Shown: positions 18,022-28,092 of the stretch, in pieces
Layout of the letters: every line of letters starts with the position of its first letter
How positions within the stretch are numbered: position 1 is the stretch's first letter
Origin: Acinetobacter sp. Ac_5812
Lineage (GTDB): Bacteria > Pseudomonadota > Gammaproteobacteria > Pseudomonadales > Moraxellaceae
DNA length: 64,000 nt
Direction of reading: 5' to 3'
Assembly (NCBI RefSeq): GCF_013072695.1
Contig: NZ_LXUK01000022.1
Location: forward strand, 865,084-929,083
Notes under the pieces: model-generated
Told to the model about the DNA's origin: nothing
What the model saw: the letters and a program-made list of their open reading frames with translations, nothing else
Database searches by the model: none
Program-made: the position numbers and the translations under genes

Positions 18022-18133
18022 GGACTTCATCCTTTTTTATTTAGCCTAACATATTATATTTATTCATATATAGAACAAATTGAAGTCGAATAAGTCATTT
18101 ATACACCTCTCATCTTTCAAGCTTAAGAAACAT

Positions 18134-18167
18134 AAAAAATGTCTCACAGAGTGGAGACATTTTTATT
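18134..18167 (-). terminator. Terminator of the FAD oxidoreductase gene
   Basis: AAAAATGTCTC and GAGACATTTTT arms with T-runs in both directions, 22 bases past the stop. Confidence 0.85.
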
Positions 18168-18188
18168 AGAAATGAAGAAAAGCAAATA

Positions 18189-19607
18189 TTAAAACGATAC
18201 CATTTTCCCTGGATTCAACATTCCTGTAACGCCGTACCAGCCTTTAGACATAGGAATCGCCAACGGTGCCAATAAACGTCCAAAGAGGATATCGTTATGC
18301 TGAATTTTAGTGAGCATTGCATAATCGGTATTCTTACCCGAAAAATCATCTGCAATTGCTTTACCTATACGGACGGTTTGCGCCACACCATGCCCACTCC
18401 AACCATGTACTGCATAAATTGGATACTTATTTCCAAACTTACGGCTATCTGTCGCGCCATTCACGGTCAGGTCACTGACCCCACTCCAACAGAAATCCAT
18501 CTCTACATTCTCCAACTGAGGGAAAACTTTGTGAATTCGCCCAAGTAAGTACTGATTCATCTTAGCGGCAGACCAACTGGTTCCTGTTCCTTGCCCACCG
18601 AACAGTAAACGGTTTTTGGAGACGCCACGATAGTAATCAATCTGTAATTGCGTATCGTAGACAGGATGATCTTGTGGTAATAATTCAGTAATTGGCATGT
18701 CTAATGGCGCCGTAACTGCGATATAGGTATGAAATGGAATTGCTGTTTGTTTCTTTTCAGGAAGTAACTTAAATGCATTATGGTGCACCGCAATCACCAC
18801 ACTTTTACGTGCTTTAATCACTCCCGATGCCGTCTGCACATAAACTCCATCTGCTTGCTCAGTGATCGACAACACTTCCGTTTGTTCAAACACCCGCCCG
18901 CCATTCTGGCAGAAGCCATGTGCCAAAGCGCGGTTAAGTGCCAATGGGTGAATATGGCCACCCAAGTTATCAACCAAACCACCTTTATACAGGTTGGACT
19001 TGATCAACTCTTTTAACTCATACTCACCCACCACTTTCGTGTGATCCTCACCCAAATACTTCCGAGCATCTGCACCTTGAGTCAAGGCAATCAAATGCCC
19101 CTCATGTACAGCCGCGGTAATATGTCCACGTTTACGTGCCAAATTTACAGCATACTTTTCAGCAATTTGATCAATTAAAGACATTGCTTCCGTAGAGGTA
19201 AAATGCCAAAGTTTTTTAGCATCTTCATAACTAAAGCGCTTAATCATCTCCTCGGCTTCCCAACGGGCTAAGCCTGGCGTGAGCTGCCCGCCATTTCGAC
19301 CTGACGCTGCGGAACCAATGCGATTCTTTTCAACCAGAATCGTATCAACACCCTGCTCAGCCAAATGCAATGCTGTTGAAGCACCTAACAATCCACCACC
19401 GATCACAACAACATCACACTCTTGATCTGCTGATAAAGCATCAAAACAATGCCAGTCCTCTAAAGAACTCTCATAATAGTTTGCAGGATGCTCAAACTGC
19501 CCTTGCTTTGGGTTGACCCAACTCCATTCATTAGAATTTTTATATGCTTTACTTTCTTTAAAAACAACATCATCGAAATGCGCTGGTTTCTTTATATCAC
19601 CAAACAT
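18189..19607 (-). CDS. FAD-dependent amine/amino-acid oxidoreductase (PuuB/DadA-like)
   Basis: 472 residues. The Rossmann dinucleotide-binding motif is VVVIGGGLLGASTALHLAEQG (about 64-84), followed by a glutamate and then GSAASGRNGGQLTPGLAR. The DAO-fold ending VHGWSGHGVAQTVRIGKAIAD binds the flavin. Overall it is closest to gamma-glutamylputrescine oxidase (PuuB) and other glycine/D-amino-acid-type oxidases with an N-terminal extension. No puu partners are adjacent, so the substrate is uncertain. It is monocistronic and ends at a strong terminator. Confidence 0.8.
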   Translation of the reverse strand: MFGDIKKPAHFDDVVFKESKAYKNSNEWSWVNPKQGQFEHPANYYESSLEDWHCFDALSADQECDVVVIGGGLLGASTALHLAEQGVDTILVEKNRIGSAASGRNGGQLTPGLARWEAEEMIKRFSYEDAKKLWHFTSTEAMSLIDQIAEKYAVNLARKRGHITAAVHEGHLIALTQGADARKYLGEDHTKVVGEYELKELIKSNLYKGGLVDNLGGHIHPLALNRALAHGFCQNGGRVFEQTEVLSITEQADGVYVQTASGVIKARKSVVIAVHHNAFKLLPEKKQTAIPFHTYIAVTAPLDMPITELLPQDHPVYDTQLQIDYYRGVSKNRLLFGGQGTGTSWSAAKMNQYLLGRIHKVFPQLENVEMDFCWSGVSDLTVNGATDSRKFGNKYPIYAVHGWSGHGVAQTVRIGKAIADDFSGKNTDYAMLTKIQHNDILFGRLLAPLAIPMSKGWYGVTGMLNPGKMVSF

Positions 19608-19832
19608 TCTAAATTCACCTAAAACAATTTTTTACCGATTAATGCAAGTAGCTTATCGCAGAAAAATTGAGTAACAAAACCAGAATCTTTCAATAATTTT
19701 GATAGGTATATAAGTAGCCGTATATTCCATCAATATACTCAGATTATGAAACCAATTAAATTTAATGTACCCAGATCTTCTGCGTATCAACGATAAAATG
19801 AGGTGATTCAATAAAAATCAGCAATTGAAATT

Positions 19833-19858
19833 AAAAAAGCACCCGAAGGTGCTTTTCT
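19833..19858 (-). terminator. Terminator of the 43-residue membrane peptide gene
   Basis: On the minus strand AGCACC-TTCG-GGTGCT is followed by TTTTTT, immediately after the stop of the small frame at 19862. Confidence 0.8.
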
Positions 19859-19861
19859 CTC

Positions 19862-19993
19862 TTATAGACTAGTTGCAATCAATACTACAAAGCTGAATAA
19901 CAACGTACCTAAAGATCTCTTGCAATGTACATGAACTTCTTGCTCAAACCCTTGAGCATACGGCTCCAAGTTTTCCATAACTTTAACGCTCAT
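19862..19993 (-). CDS. Small membrane peptide (43 residues)
   Basis: An open frame of 44 codons from ATG at 19993 (or ATG at 19978). The N-terminal half is polar (VMENLEPYAQGFEQEVHVHC) and the C-terminal half is one hydrophobic helix, LGTLLFSFVVLIATSL. A terminator follows within five bases, which supports a real transcript. It could be a small membrane protein or the product of a short regulatory RNA. No homology is recognised. Confidence 0.45.
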   Translation of the reverse strand: MSVKVMENLEPYAQGFEQEVHVHCKRSLGTLLFSFVVLIATSL

Positions 19994-20160
19994 TAAATGT
20001 ACTACACTTATTAATTTGCCTAACAAATCAATAGAAATAAATTAGCAAAAAGTCGTATATCTCGCTAGTGCAATTTTTCAACCAAATGGTGAATTTATGA
20101 CAAAAATCGACACTTAATACAAAATAATTTTAAAAAAGAGCGTGCTTTACATCAAGACAT

Positions 20161-20190
20161 AAAAAAAGCCCACCAAAGTGAGCTTTTTTT
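20161..20190 (-). terminator. Terminator of the first cold-shock gene
   Basis: The stem AGC-CCAC / GTG-GCT, with one wobble, is followed by TTTTTTT on the minus strand. Confidence 0.8.
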
Positions 20191-20207
20191 AATTATCGCG
20201 CTTAGTT

Positions 20208-20420
20208 TTAAGCAACGACAGTAATACCACTTGCTTGAGGGCCTTTTTTACCTTCAGTAATTGTAAAAGACACACGTTGACCTTCATGTAGCACTTTGAA
20301 ACCACTGCTTTGGATTTCGCTGAAATGAGCAAAAACGTCTTGTCCAGAGTCTGCATGAATAAAGCCAAAACCCTTAGTTTCGTTGAACCACTTAACTGTA
20401 CCAGTCACAGTATTAGACAT
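20208..20420 (-). CDS. Cold-shock domain protein 1
   Basis: 70 residues. A single cold-shock domain with RNP1 KGFGFI (about 16-21) and RNP2 VFAHF (about 29-33). It binds single-stranded RNA or DNA and melts mRNA structure. It differs from the two CspA-like paralogues in this window at the C-terminus ([18 protein letters not shown]). The upstream region 20421-20831 has no gene and is long enough for the extended 5' leader typical of cold-shock genes. Confidence 0.93.
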   Translation of the reverse strand: MSNTVTGTVKWFNETKGFGFIHADSGQDVFAHFSEIQSSGFKVLHEGQRVSFTITEGKKGPQASGITVVA

Positions 20421-20831
20421 ATATTTAAACCTATTTTAAAAAATTTGGGGCGCTTAGCAGCGAGCAACTTGGAATCATAAACTCTGAGAGGAAATCTGAT
20501 AAAACGAAAGGTTTATCTACAACTATATGAGATGCAAGATTTTCTGAATCAACAGCGTTATTCTTCTAGTTAGCTTTTACTATACACGACTTTACATTTT
20601 TCACGCAATCTCTATCTATCGATCCCACGTTCTACGTCTTTTTTCCGCACGCTATTCAGGACTAAGAATAAATAGAAAATAATTTTTTTATTTAATTTTT
20701 AGACACTTAAATCTAAATATTTTCATCTAAATTCTAAATTATGATTTTTATATAAATTTTTAACATATTATTTCATTTTCTTTTACTCTCAAATATTCGC
20801 TATTTCACTCAGTTCAAATTATTTGAGCCAC
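20421..20831. other. Gene-free leader region of the first cold-shock gene
   Basis: About 410 bases, AT-rich, without a plausible frame. The portion next to the gene (roughly 20421-20640) probably encodes the structured leader of the cold-shock mRNA. I see no other feature. Confidence 0.45.
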
Positions 20832-20862
20832 AAAAAAAGCCCACTGTTGTGAGCTTTTTTTT
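20832..20862 (-). terminator. Terminator of the second cold-shock gene
   Basis: AAAAAAAGC-CCAC and GTGAGCTTTTTTTT arms downstream of the stop at 20879. Confidence 0.8.
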
Positions 20863-20878
20863 CACTGGTCTAAAGTAA

Positions 20879-21088
20879 TTAGATAACAGTAATTAGAGTT
20901 GCTTGTGGGCCTTTTTTACCTTGACCAAGAACAAACGAAACACGTTGGCCTTCATTCAATACTTTGAAGCCCTTGCTTTGGATTTCGCTGAAATGAGCAA
21001 AAACATCTTCGCCAGAGTCAGCTTGAATAAAACCAAAACCTTTAGTTTCGTTGAACCACTTAACAGTACCAGTAACTGTATCAGACAT
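20879..21088 (-). CDS. Cold-shock domain protein 2 (block copy A)
   Basis: 69 residues with RNP1 KGFGFI and RNP2 VFAHF. It is about 90% identical to the protein at 40091-40300, from which it differs at only a handful of positions, for example V3-V4-S26 types against K-A-N types. It is part of a repeated block: tRNA-fMet, an 81-codon gene, then this gene, all on the minus strand. Ancient duplication is the simplest explanation. The 110-bp gap to the 81-codon gene can hold a promoter. Confidence 0.93.
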   Translation of the reverse strand: MSDTVTGTVKWFNETKGFGFIQADSGEDVFAHFSEIQSKGFKVLNEGQRVSFVLGQGKKGPQATLITVI

Positions 21089-21198
21089 ACCTTTAAACCT
21101 TTTAAACTTTGTTCATTTATGAATTAAATCAAAATTTTTACATCATGATTTAATACAATCTATCCTTATTGAATAGATACTACAAGTATGTGAACCAT

Positions 21199-21444
21199 TT
21201 ATGTCAATCGATAAAGTTGATTAACATCCGTATAAAAGCTTTTCCCGTCCAAATTAAAGTCAATTTCTTGACCTGATTCCAACAGGATCTTCTTCCCTAC
21301 TTCCACCCATTTAAAACCATTCAGCGTATTTTGCTGACGCTTTAAAGGGATGATTCTCACACAAATTTCATTGCCATTGCTGGCTTTGGCTACACGCCAT
21401 TCATTAATAATTTTCAACACAAAATCACTCATTTCTGAGCTCAA
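21199..21444 (-). CDS. Hypothetical 81-residue protein (block copy A)
   Basis: Starts MSSEMSDFVLKIINEW and is almost the same as the protein at 40400-40645, with about five changes. The second half, GKKILLESGQEIDFNLDGKSFYT, suggests a small beta-barrel or strand-rich fold. Conservation of the reading frame in both block copies argues that it is a working gene. No family is recognised. It is located between the tRNA and the cold-shock gene in both copies. Confidence 0.75.
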   Translation of the reverse strand: MSSEMSDFVLKIINEWRVAKASNGNEICVRIIPLKRQQNTLNGFKWVEVGKKILLESGQEIDFNLDGKSFYTDVNQLYRLT

Positions 21445-21617
21445 GTGATCGATTTTGATTTACTATAACACTAGATAGATGAGAGAGGATAGCTACATTT
21501 CTAGAATCTAATAATTTTTAGCTTTATTTAGGGTTATTTCAGCTAACTTTATTACTGTCTATTCTTTTTAGACAGTAACCTTAAATACATCACAGAGCAT
21601 AACTAATTTAATTCGGT

Positions 21618-21694
<77 letters not shown>

Positions 21695-21991
21695 CCGACG
21701 AGTTAGCTTTATACGCACATCTTACCCACAATGCAAATTATTTTTATAAAAATCGCTTAATTTATCAATTAATGTCTAAATTACACACAAAGCGATCAAA
21801 ACTCACTCTTATTCAATGTGCCTAAGTTAAACTTGCAAATGAGTTCTAAATTTTCAGAAATTGAATAAATCAACCAAGATTCGTTCAATAAAACAACTAT
21901 TTCCTTATAATTCAAAATTCTACAAAAATATTATGCAGTAAAAAGCCCATTATGTAACAATATCATCACCCTTTCATTTATATAGTGCTTC

Positions 21992-22537
21992 ATGTCATTA
22001 ATTATTGGTATTGACCCTGGTTCACGCTTAACAGGTTATGGAATTATCGAAAAAGATGGCAATAAGCTGCGGTTTGTTGATGCAGGAACCATTCGTACTG
22101 AAACACAAGAAATGCCTGAACGTTTGAAACGTATTTTTGCGGGTGTCGAACGTATCGTTAAATTTCATGGTCCAACAGAAGCAGCAGTCGAACAAGTGTT
22201 CATGGCACAAAACCCCGATTCAGCTCTTAAGCTCGGTCAGGCCCGAGGCGCGGCAATTGCCGCACTGGTGAATCTAGATTTACAAGTCGCAGAATACACA
22301 GCACGTCAAATCAAGCAGTCTGTTGTCGGTTACGGCGCAGCAGAAAAAGAACAAGTACAGCTCATGGTGATGCGTTTGCTTAATTTAACCATCCAACCTC
22401 AAGCAGATGCAGCAGATGCGCTTGCCGCTGCAATTTGTCATGCTCATGCGTCAGGTAGTATGAGTAAAATGGCTGTACTCAATGCCTTAGGCGGTATGGC
22501 ACGCGGTCGTAGCCGTTCCAGTAGCAGACGCCGTTAA
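21992..22537 (+). CDS. ruvC: Holliday junction resolvase RuvC
   Basis: 181 residues. The acidic catalytic residues are D7 in [15 protein letters not shown]67-E68-type in [10 protein letters not shown] and two aspartates in [15 protein letters not shown] near residue 140. RuvC cuts recombination junctions in complex with RuvAB, whose genes are not in this window. The C-terminus has a basic, R/S-rich tail ([11 protein letters not shown]), longer than in E. coli. The stop overlaps the stop of nnr. Confidence 0.96.
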   Translation: MSLIIGIDPGSRLTGYGIIEKDGNKLRFVDAGTIRTETQEMPERLKRIFAGVERIVKFHGPTEAAVEQVFMAQNPDSALKLGQARGAAIAALVNLDLQVAEYTARQIKQSVVGYGAAEKEQVQLMVMRLLNLTIQPQADAADALAAAICHAHASGSMSKMAVLNALGGMARGRSRSSSRRR

Positions 22538-24027
22538 ATCTTTTGATTCACGACTTTATATATCATTTTTCCCATGTCATGCGCTTGTAATCCCCTCATA
22601 CCCTTTTCAGCCAGCAAATCACCTGCCTGTGCATGTAGGCTGACGATCTCATGCAAAGCAATCTTTTGATGAAATTGAGCTTTTAAACTGGCAATCATAC
22701 CTGCCAATACATCGCCCATACCTCCTGTGCCCATTCCGGCATTACCCTGTGTACAAATAAATAATTGTTCTTCTAAAATTAAACTACCCGCGCCTTTTAA
22801 CACCCATTGCCCTGCATATTTTTGCTTTAACTGTTGAATGGCAGCGATACGGTCTTGTTCTATATCCGCAGCAGTCCCCCCCAAGAGTGTTGCTGCCTCC
22901 CCTGAATGTGGCGTTGCATAGAGATGCTGGTTTAATTGTTGCGGATGCTTGGCCAGAAACCACAAACCATCTGCATCAAGTACAACCTCTAAATGTGAGT
23001 TTTGCTTGAGTAAATCAAACCATTGCAAATATATCTGCTCTGCCCATTCATCTCGACCTAAGCCCATACCAAAACAGACGGCATTCACTTGGGTTAATAG
23101 CTGTTGAATGGCTTCCTGATCTAAGGCGTTAATGTCTCGCACCATAATATTCGGTGAACGTGCCAAAATGGCTTGATGATGTTTGGCATGACAAATCACA
23201 CTGACTTTGCCTGCCCCTGCATGAAACGCCGCTTCAGCCGCCATGATGACGGCACCGCCCATGTCTGCATGACCGCCGACAACAAGCACATACCCATAAC
23301 TGCCTTTGTGACCAAAGGCTTGACGCTTGGGTAAAACGATTCTTTCGGGCGACAAATAAGCAAGTGGTTTTAATTCTTGGTCAGCTGGAATCAAACTTAG
23401 CAAATGTAGTTTTCCCACATATTCCTTAGCTTGCCCCGTAAACAAACCTGCTTTGTAAGCCAGAATTGTAAAGGTTTGATCGGCTTGCACCGCACAAGGC
23501 AAAGCTTGTCCTGTGTTGGCCTGCAACCCACTTGGAATATCGATTGAGACTTTTAAGCCTGTTTGCTCATTATACAGCTGGATAATCTCTTGCCATTTTG
23601 GATCTAGCATTCGATCGAGGCCAATGCCGAATAAAGCATCAATATGACAATCAAAAGTGGGAATTTCTTGATGAACTGCTTTTTCTGACAATAGATAATC
23701 AATACTTTGAATATCGACTTGATAAGACTGTGCATCATCTGCGGCTTGTTTTAAATCCGCTGATTGTCCGCGTTCTGTTGCAAACACAGTGATACTAAAT
23801 CCCTGTTGCTTTAGAAACGCAGCAATATAATAGCCATCGCCAGCATTATTGCCTTGCCCACACCAAACTGCGATCTTTTGAATTTTATTTTGCTGAAATT
23901 GTTGACTTAATTGTTGTGTAATTGTCCAAGCCGCTTGCTGCATGAGTCCCAAAGATGAGTTTTGCTGAGCAAACCAACGTTGCTCCCATGCTTGGATACT
24001 TCGGCTATGGTAAACTACAGCTTGCAT
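22534..24027 (-). CDS. nnr: Bifunctional NAD(P)H-hydrate repair enzyme
   Basis: 497 residues. The N-terminal YjeF_N epimerase domain (about 1-210) shows [19 protein letters not shown]. The C-terminal ADP/ATP-dependent dehydratase (about 225-495) shows [18 protein letters not shown] and [16 protein letters not shown]. Together they restore damaged NAD(P)HX to NAD(P)H. An AAGGAG ribosome-binding site lies before the ATG. The start codon is only 23 bp from that of the divergent queG, so both promoters must lie inside or between the genes. Confidence 0.95.
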   Translation of the reverse strand: MQAVVYHSRSIQAWEQRWFAQQNSSLGLMQQAAWTITQQLSQQFQQNKIQKIAVWCGQGNNAGDGYYIAAFLKQQGFSITVFATERGQSADLKQAADDAQSYQVDIQSIDYLLSEKAVHQEIPTFDCHIDALFGIGLDRMLDPKWQEIIQLYNEQTGLKVSIDIPSGLQANTGQALPCAVQADQTFTILAYKAGLFTGQAKEYVGKLHLLSLIPADQELKPLAYLSPERIVLPKRQAFGHKGSYGYVLVVGGHADMGGAVIMAAEAAFHAGAGKVSVICHAKHHQAILARSPNIMVRDINALDQEAIQQLLTQVNAVCFGMGLGRDEWAEQIYLQWFDLLKQNSHLEVVLDADGLWFLAKHPQQLNQHLYATPHSGEAATLLGGTAADIEQDRIAAIQQLKQKYAGQWVLKGAGSLILEEQLFICTQGNAGMGTGGMGDVLAGMIASLKAQFHQKIALHEIVSLHAQAGDLLAEKGMRGLQAHDMGKMIYKVVNQKI

Positions 24028-24050
24028 GTTTTTCTCCTTATTATCGTTTT

Positions 24051-25175
24051 ATGGCTTCAAGCACATCATCTCAAATACAGTCTCAGAAAACGCCTGATAA
24101 AATCAAGTTACAACAGCTTGACCCGCAAGCGTTAAAAGACTGGATCAAAGTACAGGCTTTAGACTTGGGCTTTGCTGATTGTGTCATTGCCAAACCAGAT
24201 GCTCAAGATCAAATGCCACGTTTTAAGGAATATTTAGAACGTGGTTATCATGCAGATATGCACTATTTAGAAGAAAACTTAGAAAAGCGTGCTGATCCGA
24301 CCTTGCTCGTTCCTGGTACAAAAAGCATTATTTGTGTGCGCATGAACTATCTTGTCGCATCACCCAAGCCCCGTTATGTACCATTTGAACCAAATTCTGC
24401 CATTATTGCGCGTTATGCGCGTGGCCGTGACTATCATAAAGTCATGCGTGGACGTCTTAAAACCTTAGCGACTCGTATTAAAGAAAAAGTTGGCGATTTT
24501 GAATCACGCCCCTTTGCTGATTCCGCCCCTATTTTTGAAAAATCGCTGGCTGAAAGTGCAGGTATGGGATGGACCGGTAAACATACCTTATTAATTCATA
24601 AAAAATCAGGTTCTTTTTTTGTGTTGGGCGAACTGTTTACTTCACTTGATCTGCCATTTGATCAACCTGCTAGCGCACATTGTGGTTCATGTACAGCCTG
24701 TATCGACATTTGCCCCACGCAGGCAATTGTTGAACCCTACATGTTAGATGCCAGAAAGTGTATTGCCTATTTAACCATTGAATATAAAGGAATCATTCCA
24801 GAGGAGTTACGCTCAGGTATCGGCAACCGCATTTTTGGCTGTGATGATTGTCAATTGATTTGCCCTTGGAATAGCTTTGCTAAAAAGGCTTCAATTCCAG
24901 ACTTTGATCCAAGACATAACTTAGATGACATCAGCTTATTAGAGATTTGGCAATGGGATGAGGCAACATTCTTAGCCAATACAGAAGGTAGCCCAATCCG
25001 CCGTACAGGCTACCAATCCTTTAAGCGTAATATTGCAATCGGCCTAGGAAATGCTCCATACTCAGCCGAGATCGTGACGCAATTGCAAGATGCAAAAATT
25101 GCGCACGATGAGGTCGTCAATGTACATATTGATTGGGCAATTCAACAGCAATTGCAGCAAATAAAAGTACACTGA
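24051..25175 (+). CDS. queG: Epoxyqueuosine reductase
   Basis: 374 residues from ATG at 24051 (MASSTSSQIQ). The longer frame beginning at 23955 would overlap nnr and has no homology there. QueG makes queuosine from epoxyqueuosine in tRNA anticodons. The two 4Fe-4S clusters are set by CGSCTACIDICPTQAI (about 214-229) and GCDDCQLICPWN (about 263-274). The N-terminal part binds cobalamin, with DUF1730-type residues. Monocistronic. Confidence 0.93.
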   Translation: MASSTSSQIQSQKTPDKIKLQQLDPQALKDWIKVQALDLGFADCVIAKPDAQDQMPRFKEYLERGYHADMHYLEENLEKRADPTLLVPGTKSIICVRMNYLVASPKPRYVPFEPNSAIIARYARGRDYHKVMRGRLKTLATRIKEKVGDFESRPFADSAPIFEKSLAESAGMGWTGKHTLLIHKKSGSFFVLGELFTSLDLPFDQPASAHCGSCTACIDICPTQAIVEPYMLDARKCIAYLTIEYKGIIPEELRSGIGNRIFGCDDCQLICPWNSFAKKASIPDFDPRHNLDDISLLEIWQWDEATFLANTEGSPIRRTGYQSFKRNIAIGLGNAPYSAEIVTQLQDAKIAHDEVVNVHIDWAIQQQLQQIKVH

Positions 25176-25266
25176 ATAGAAAAATGATGTTTTTTGCCCT
25201 TTGGCTTTGGCACGATTTCTGTATGATGAATCTCAATGTCTGTAATCAATCATCATGGATATAACA

Positions 25267-26256
25267 ATGACTTTACGTAATGACTGGACTCGTGATGAAA
25301 TCCAAGCTTTATATGACCAACCTTTTCTAGACTTAGTATTTCAAGCACAAGGCGTTCATCGTCAGCATTTCCAAGCAAATGCGATTCAGGTCAGCACGCT
25401 ACTTTCAATCAAAACAGGTAAATGCCCTGAAGACTGTAAGTATTGCTCACAATCTGCTCGTTATGACTCTAAGTTAGAAGCAGAAAAGCGTATTGCCGTT
25501 GATAAAGTTATTCGTGAAGCACTTGCAGCAAAAGAATCTGGTTCATCGCGTTTCTGTATGGGCGCTGCTTGGCGCAATCCGCATGAGCGTGATATGCCTT
25601 ACGTGCTTGAAATGGTGCGTGAAGTGAAAGCATTGGGCTTAGAAACCTGTATGACTTTAGGTATGCTGAACCAATCTCAAGCGGAACGCTTAAAAGATGC
25701 AGGTCTAGACTATTACAACCACAACCTAGACACCTCTCGTGAATATTATTCACATATCATTAGCACACGTACTTTTGACGACCGCTTGGATACTTTAGAT
25801 CATGTGCGTCAAGCCGGTATGAAAGTATGTAGTGGTGGTATTGTTGGCTTAGGCGAAAGCCGTAATGACCGCATTGGTTTATTACATGAACTTGCGACTA
25901 TGCCAGTACATCCTGAATCTGTGCCAATTAACATGCTGGTTCCAATTGAAGGCACACCTTTGGCTGATGTTGAAAAACTTGATGTGACTGAATGGATTCG
26001 TACCATTGCTGTCGCACGTATTATCATGCCACACAGTTATGTTCGTCTCTCTGCTGGTCGGGAATCATTAAGTGATTCTGACCAAGCGCTTGCCTTTATG
26101 GCGGGTGCAAACTCTCTCTTCTCTGGTGAAAAATTACTTACGACGCCAAATGCGGGTGAAGGCAAAGATCAGGTTCTATTTGCTAAATTAGGTTTAACTG
26201 CGGAAAAACCGAAACCAACGGTTGCAGAACTCTCTGTCGATGCCATGAGTGCATAA
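25267..26256 (+). CDS. bioB: Biotin synthase
   Basis: 329 residues if it begins at ATG 25267 (MTLRNDW), which has GGA spacing; an in-frame ATG at 25255 is possible. A radical-SAM enzyme that inserts sulfur into dethiobiotin. The cluster motif CxxxCxxC is seen in [16 protein letters not shown] (about 48-63). [20 protein letters not shown] and [12 protein letters not shown] are the usual BioB segments. No other bio genes are adjacent. It is followed by a terminator. Confidence 0.97.
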   Translation: MTLRNDWTRDEIQALYDQPFLDLVFQAQGVHRQHFQANAIQVSTLLSIKTGKCPEDCKYCSQSARYDSKLEAEKRIAVDKVIREALAAKESGSSRFCMGAAWRNPHERDMPYVLEMVREVKALGLETCMTLGMLNQSQAERLKDAGLDYYNHNLDTSREYYSHIISTRTFDDRLDTLDHVRQAGMKVCSGGIVGLGESRNDRIGLLHELATMPVHPESVPINMLVPIEGTPLADVEKLDVTEWIRTIAVARIIMPHSYVRLSAGRESLSDSDQALAFMAGANSLFSGEKLLTTPNAGEGKDQVLFAKLGLTAEKPKPTVAELSVDAMSA

Positions 26257-26258
26257 AC

Positions 26259-26291
26259 AAAAAGCCTTGTCATTTGACAAGGCTTTTTTTA
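26259..26291. terminator. Terminator of bioB, probably bidirectional
   Basis: AAAAAGCCTTGTC and GACAAGGCTTTTT with T-runs on both strands, between convergent genes. Confidence 0.9.
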
Positions 26292-26298
26292 GATATGA

Positions 26299-26511
26299 TT
26301 AAATTGATGTCACCAAAATGCCGTATTTGGCATTTAAAAACATTCCAACACGGATGATATCAACACCGGCTGCATGGGTTACTGACAATTCTTGGCTATG
26401 CACATCAAAATGAAATGAATCAAAAATATCTTGATGTTGCATTAACCAAGCAATCGTATCAGCAACACTTTCATCAACAGTATATGTTTCTGATTTAAAG
26501 TCCTTACTCAT
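26299..26511 (-). CDS. Small acidic hypothetical protein
   Basis: 70 residues. The sequence MSKDFKSETYTVDESVADTI is followed by an H- and D-rich strand region, SFHFDVHSQELSVTH, and a hydrophobic end, GILVTSI. No family is recognised. It converges on bioB and shares its terminator. The next gene upstream on the same strand is separated by about 130 bp, so it may be independent. Confidence 0.6.
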   Translation of the reverse strand: MSKDFKSETYTVDESVADTIAWLMQHQDIFDSFHFDVHSQELSVTHAAGVDIIRVGMFLNAKYGILVTSI

Positions 26512-26641
26512 AACACTATGTTATCTTCACCTGATCTTTCCATCATAACGGATAGATCAGGTTCGTGCAGCTTGTTAAAAAAACACTTAGTAAAGGACAT
26601 TACTCACCAAGTGTATTAACTGGAAAAATTTTTTGAATTGC

Positions 26642-26989
26642 TTAAGCCGCTTGTGGACTCAGAATATTTTGGCCCGCCTTTAAGCTTGCAACTGCTTTGG
26701 CATTAAATTCTAAAGTCAGCACATGATTGTCTAAATGAACATGATAAGACTGAATCAATGACTGCTGGCCCTCATCTGTTTCAAGCACATATTCATCTGC
26801 AATATTTAAAATACCTTCTAAATTGGTTGTACTAGAGGCACGATCATGACTGAATAAATCATAGATCGTCTGCAGATTAAAGCTAGTTTGCTGTTCCGTA
26901 GCATGGCTTTTTAAATAACTTTCTAGGAATAAAACAAACTTGTGTGCGAAGAAATAGTAGTTTGGTTTGTGGGTATAAAGCATGTTCAT
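26642..26989 (-). CDS. Hypothetical protein (115 residues)
   Basis: AAGGAG lies at the right distance from the ATG at 26989, so MNMLYTHKP is the start. It is a mixed helix/strand protein with an aromatic N-terminus (NYYFFAHKFVLFLESYLKS), no signal peptide and no transmembrane helix. It stands alone between two gaps. Function is unknown. Confidence 0.65.
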   Translation of the reverse strand: MNMLYTHKPNYYFFAHKFVLFLESYLKSHATEQQTSFNLQTIYDLFSHDRASSTTNLEGILNIADEYVLETDEGQQSLIQSYHVHLDNHVLTLEFNAKAVASLKAGQNILSPQAA

Positions 26990-26999
26990 TGAAAGCTCC

Positions 27000-27479
27000 T
27001 TTACGGTGTTTTTTTCATCTAATCATGACTAAAAAACTAAGGATTGAACCTTAAAAAATTCTTAAAAGAACTTTGAGCTTTTTGTTAATAAGCCTAATAA
27101 TCACACTAAAAACTTGATTATTCATCTAAATTATTTTTTTATTTTCTACAATCCAGATCACAAAAAAAATGTGGATTAATTTATTTTTGGTCAAAAAATA
27201 ATCAACCAGGCCTTTTTTATGAAAGGAAAAAACAATCAGTATTAAGTAATATTAAACAAACAGGCTAAAAAAGCTGTTTTTACCAGAAATAAAAATACCT
27301 TATATCAATAACTTATTTATGATCGGAATTTTAGATCGAAACATATCAAGTAAATGTGATGCAGTTTGCATTTTACAAACCTAGTGATATATATTTCGCA
27401 CATTACTTGTTCAGCGCAAAAATCCAACTGAGAAGTAATTTTAATTCAAACTTTTAGCCGATGTGTTCGAGAAATTATT
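27000..27479. other. Gene-free upstream region of the fimbrial operon
   Basis: About 480 bases, strongly AT-rich, with no credible frame. It probably contains the promoter and regulatory sites of the pilin gene. I see no invertible repeat pair of the fimS type nor long homopolymers that would suggest phase variation. Confidence 0.4.
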
Positions 27480-28013
27480 ATGAAAAAACTTGCTTTGATC
27501 GCTGCTCTTTCAGTTGTAGGTATTGCTAACGCTCAAGCTGCAGACGGAACGATTACAATTAATGGTCTAGTAACAGACCAAACATGTAAAATTGTTACAC
27601 CTGCTGGAAAAGACTTTACCGTAACGCTTCCAACAGTATCAAGACAAACTCTTGCAAACAGTGGTGACGTTGCTGGTCGTACACCATTCCAAATCAAACT
27701 TGATGAATGTTCAAAAGGTAAGGTTGCAACTTACTTTGAACCTGGTGCAACTGTAGATTTCAATACAGGTCGTTTACTAAACCAAAATGCTGGTGGCGCT
27801 AAAAACGTTGACGTACAATTATTAGGTAGCAACAACCAAGTAATTCCAGTACTTGCAGCGGGTAGCAATGGCGCTCAAACTAACTCTCAATGGGTTGACG
27901 TTGTAGAAGGTGGTAGTGCTGACCTTAACTACTATGCTGAATATTATGCAACTGGCGCATCTACTGCTGGTGAAGTAAATACTTCAGTTCAGTACACTAT
28001 TATTTATCAATAA
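27480..28013 (+). CDS. Type 1-like major fimbrial subunit
   Basis: 177 residues with signal peptide MKKLALIAALSVVGIANAQA. The mature part has the pilin pattern: TITINGLVTDQTCKI with the first disulfide cysteine (about 38), the second cysteine in LDECSKG (about 77), and a final penultimate-tyrosine strand, SVQYTIIYQ. The donor strand near the N-terminus joins neighbouring subunits. It is the first gene of a chaperone-usher operon with chaperone, usher and tip adhesin downstream. It is the most likely rod protein. Confidence 0.9.
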   Translation: MKKLALIAALSVVGIANAQAADGTITINGLVTDQTCKIVTPAGKDFTVTLPTVSRQTLANSGDVAGRTPFQIKLDECSKGKVATYFEPGATVDFNTGRLLNQNAGGAKNVDVQLLGSNNQVIPVLAAGSNGAQTNSQWVDVVEGGSADLNYYAEYYATGASTAGEVNTSVQYTIIYQ

Positions 28014-28092
28014 TCTTTGATAAATGGTGCGAATTTCTGGGTATCTAGAAATTCGCAGTTGCACACTTCACGCAATCATAGAGTAAATTTAA

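Noticed and set aside
27000-27479. Invertible promoter switch before the pilin gene
   Set aside because: No pair of inverted repeats flanks the region and no fim-type recombinase gene is nearby.
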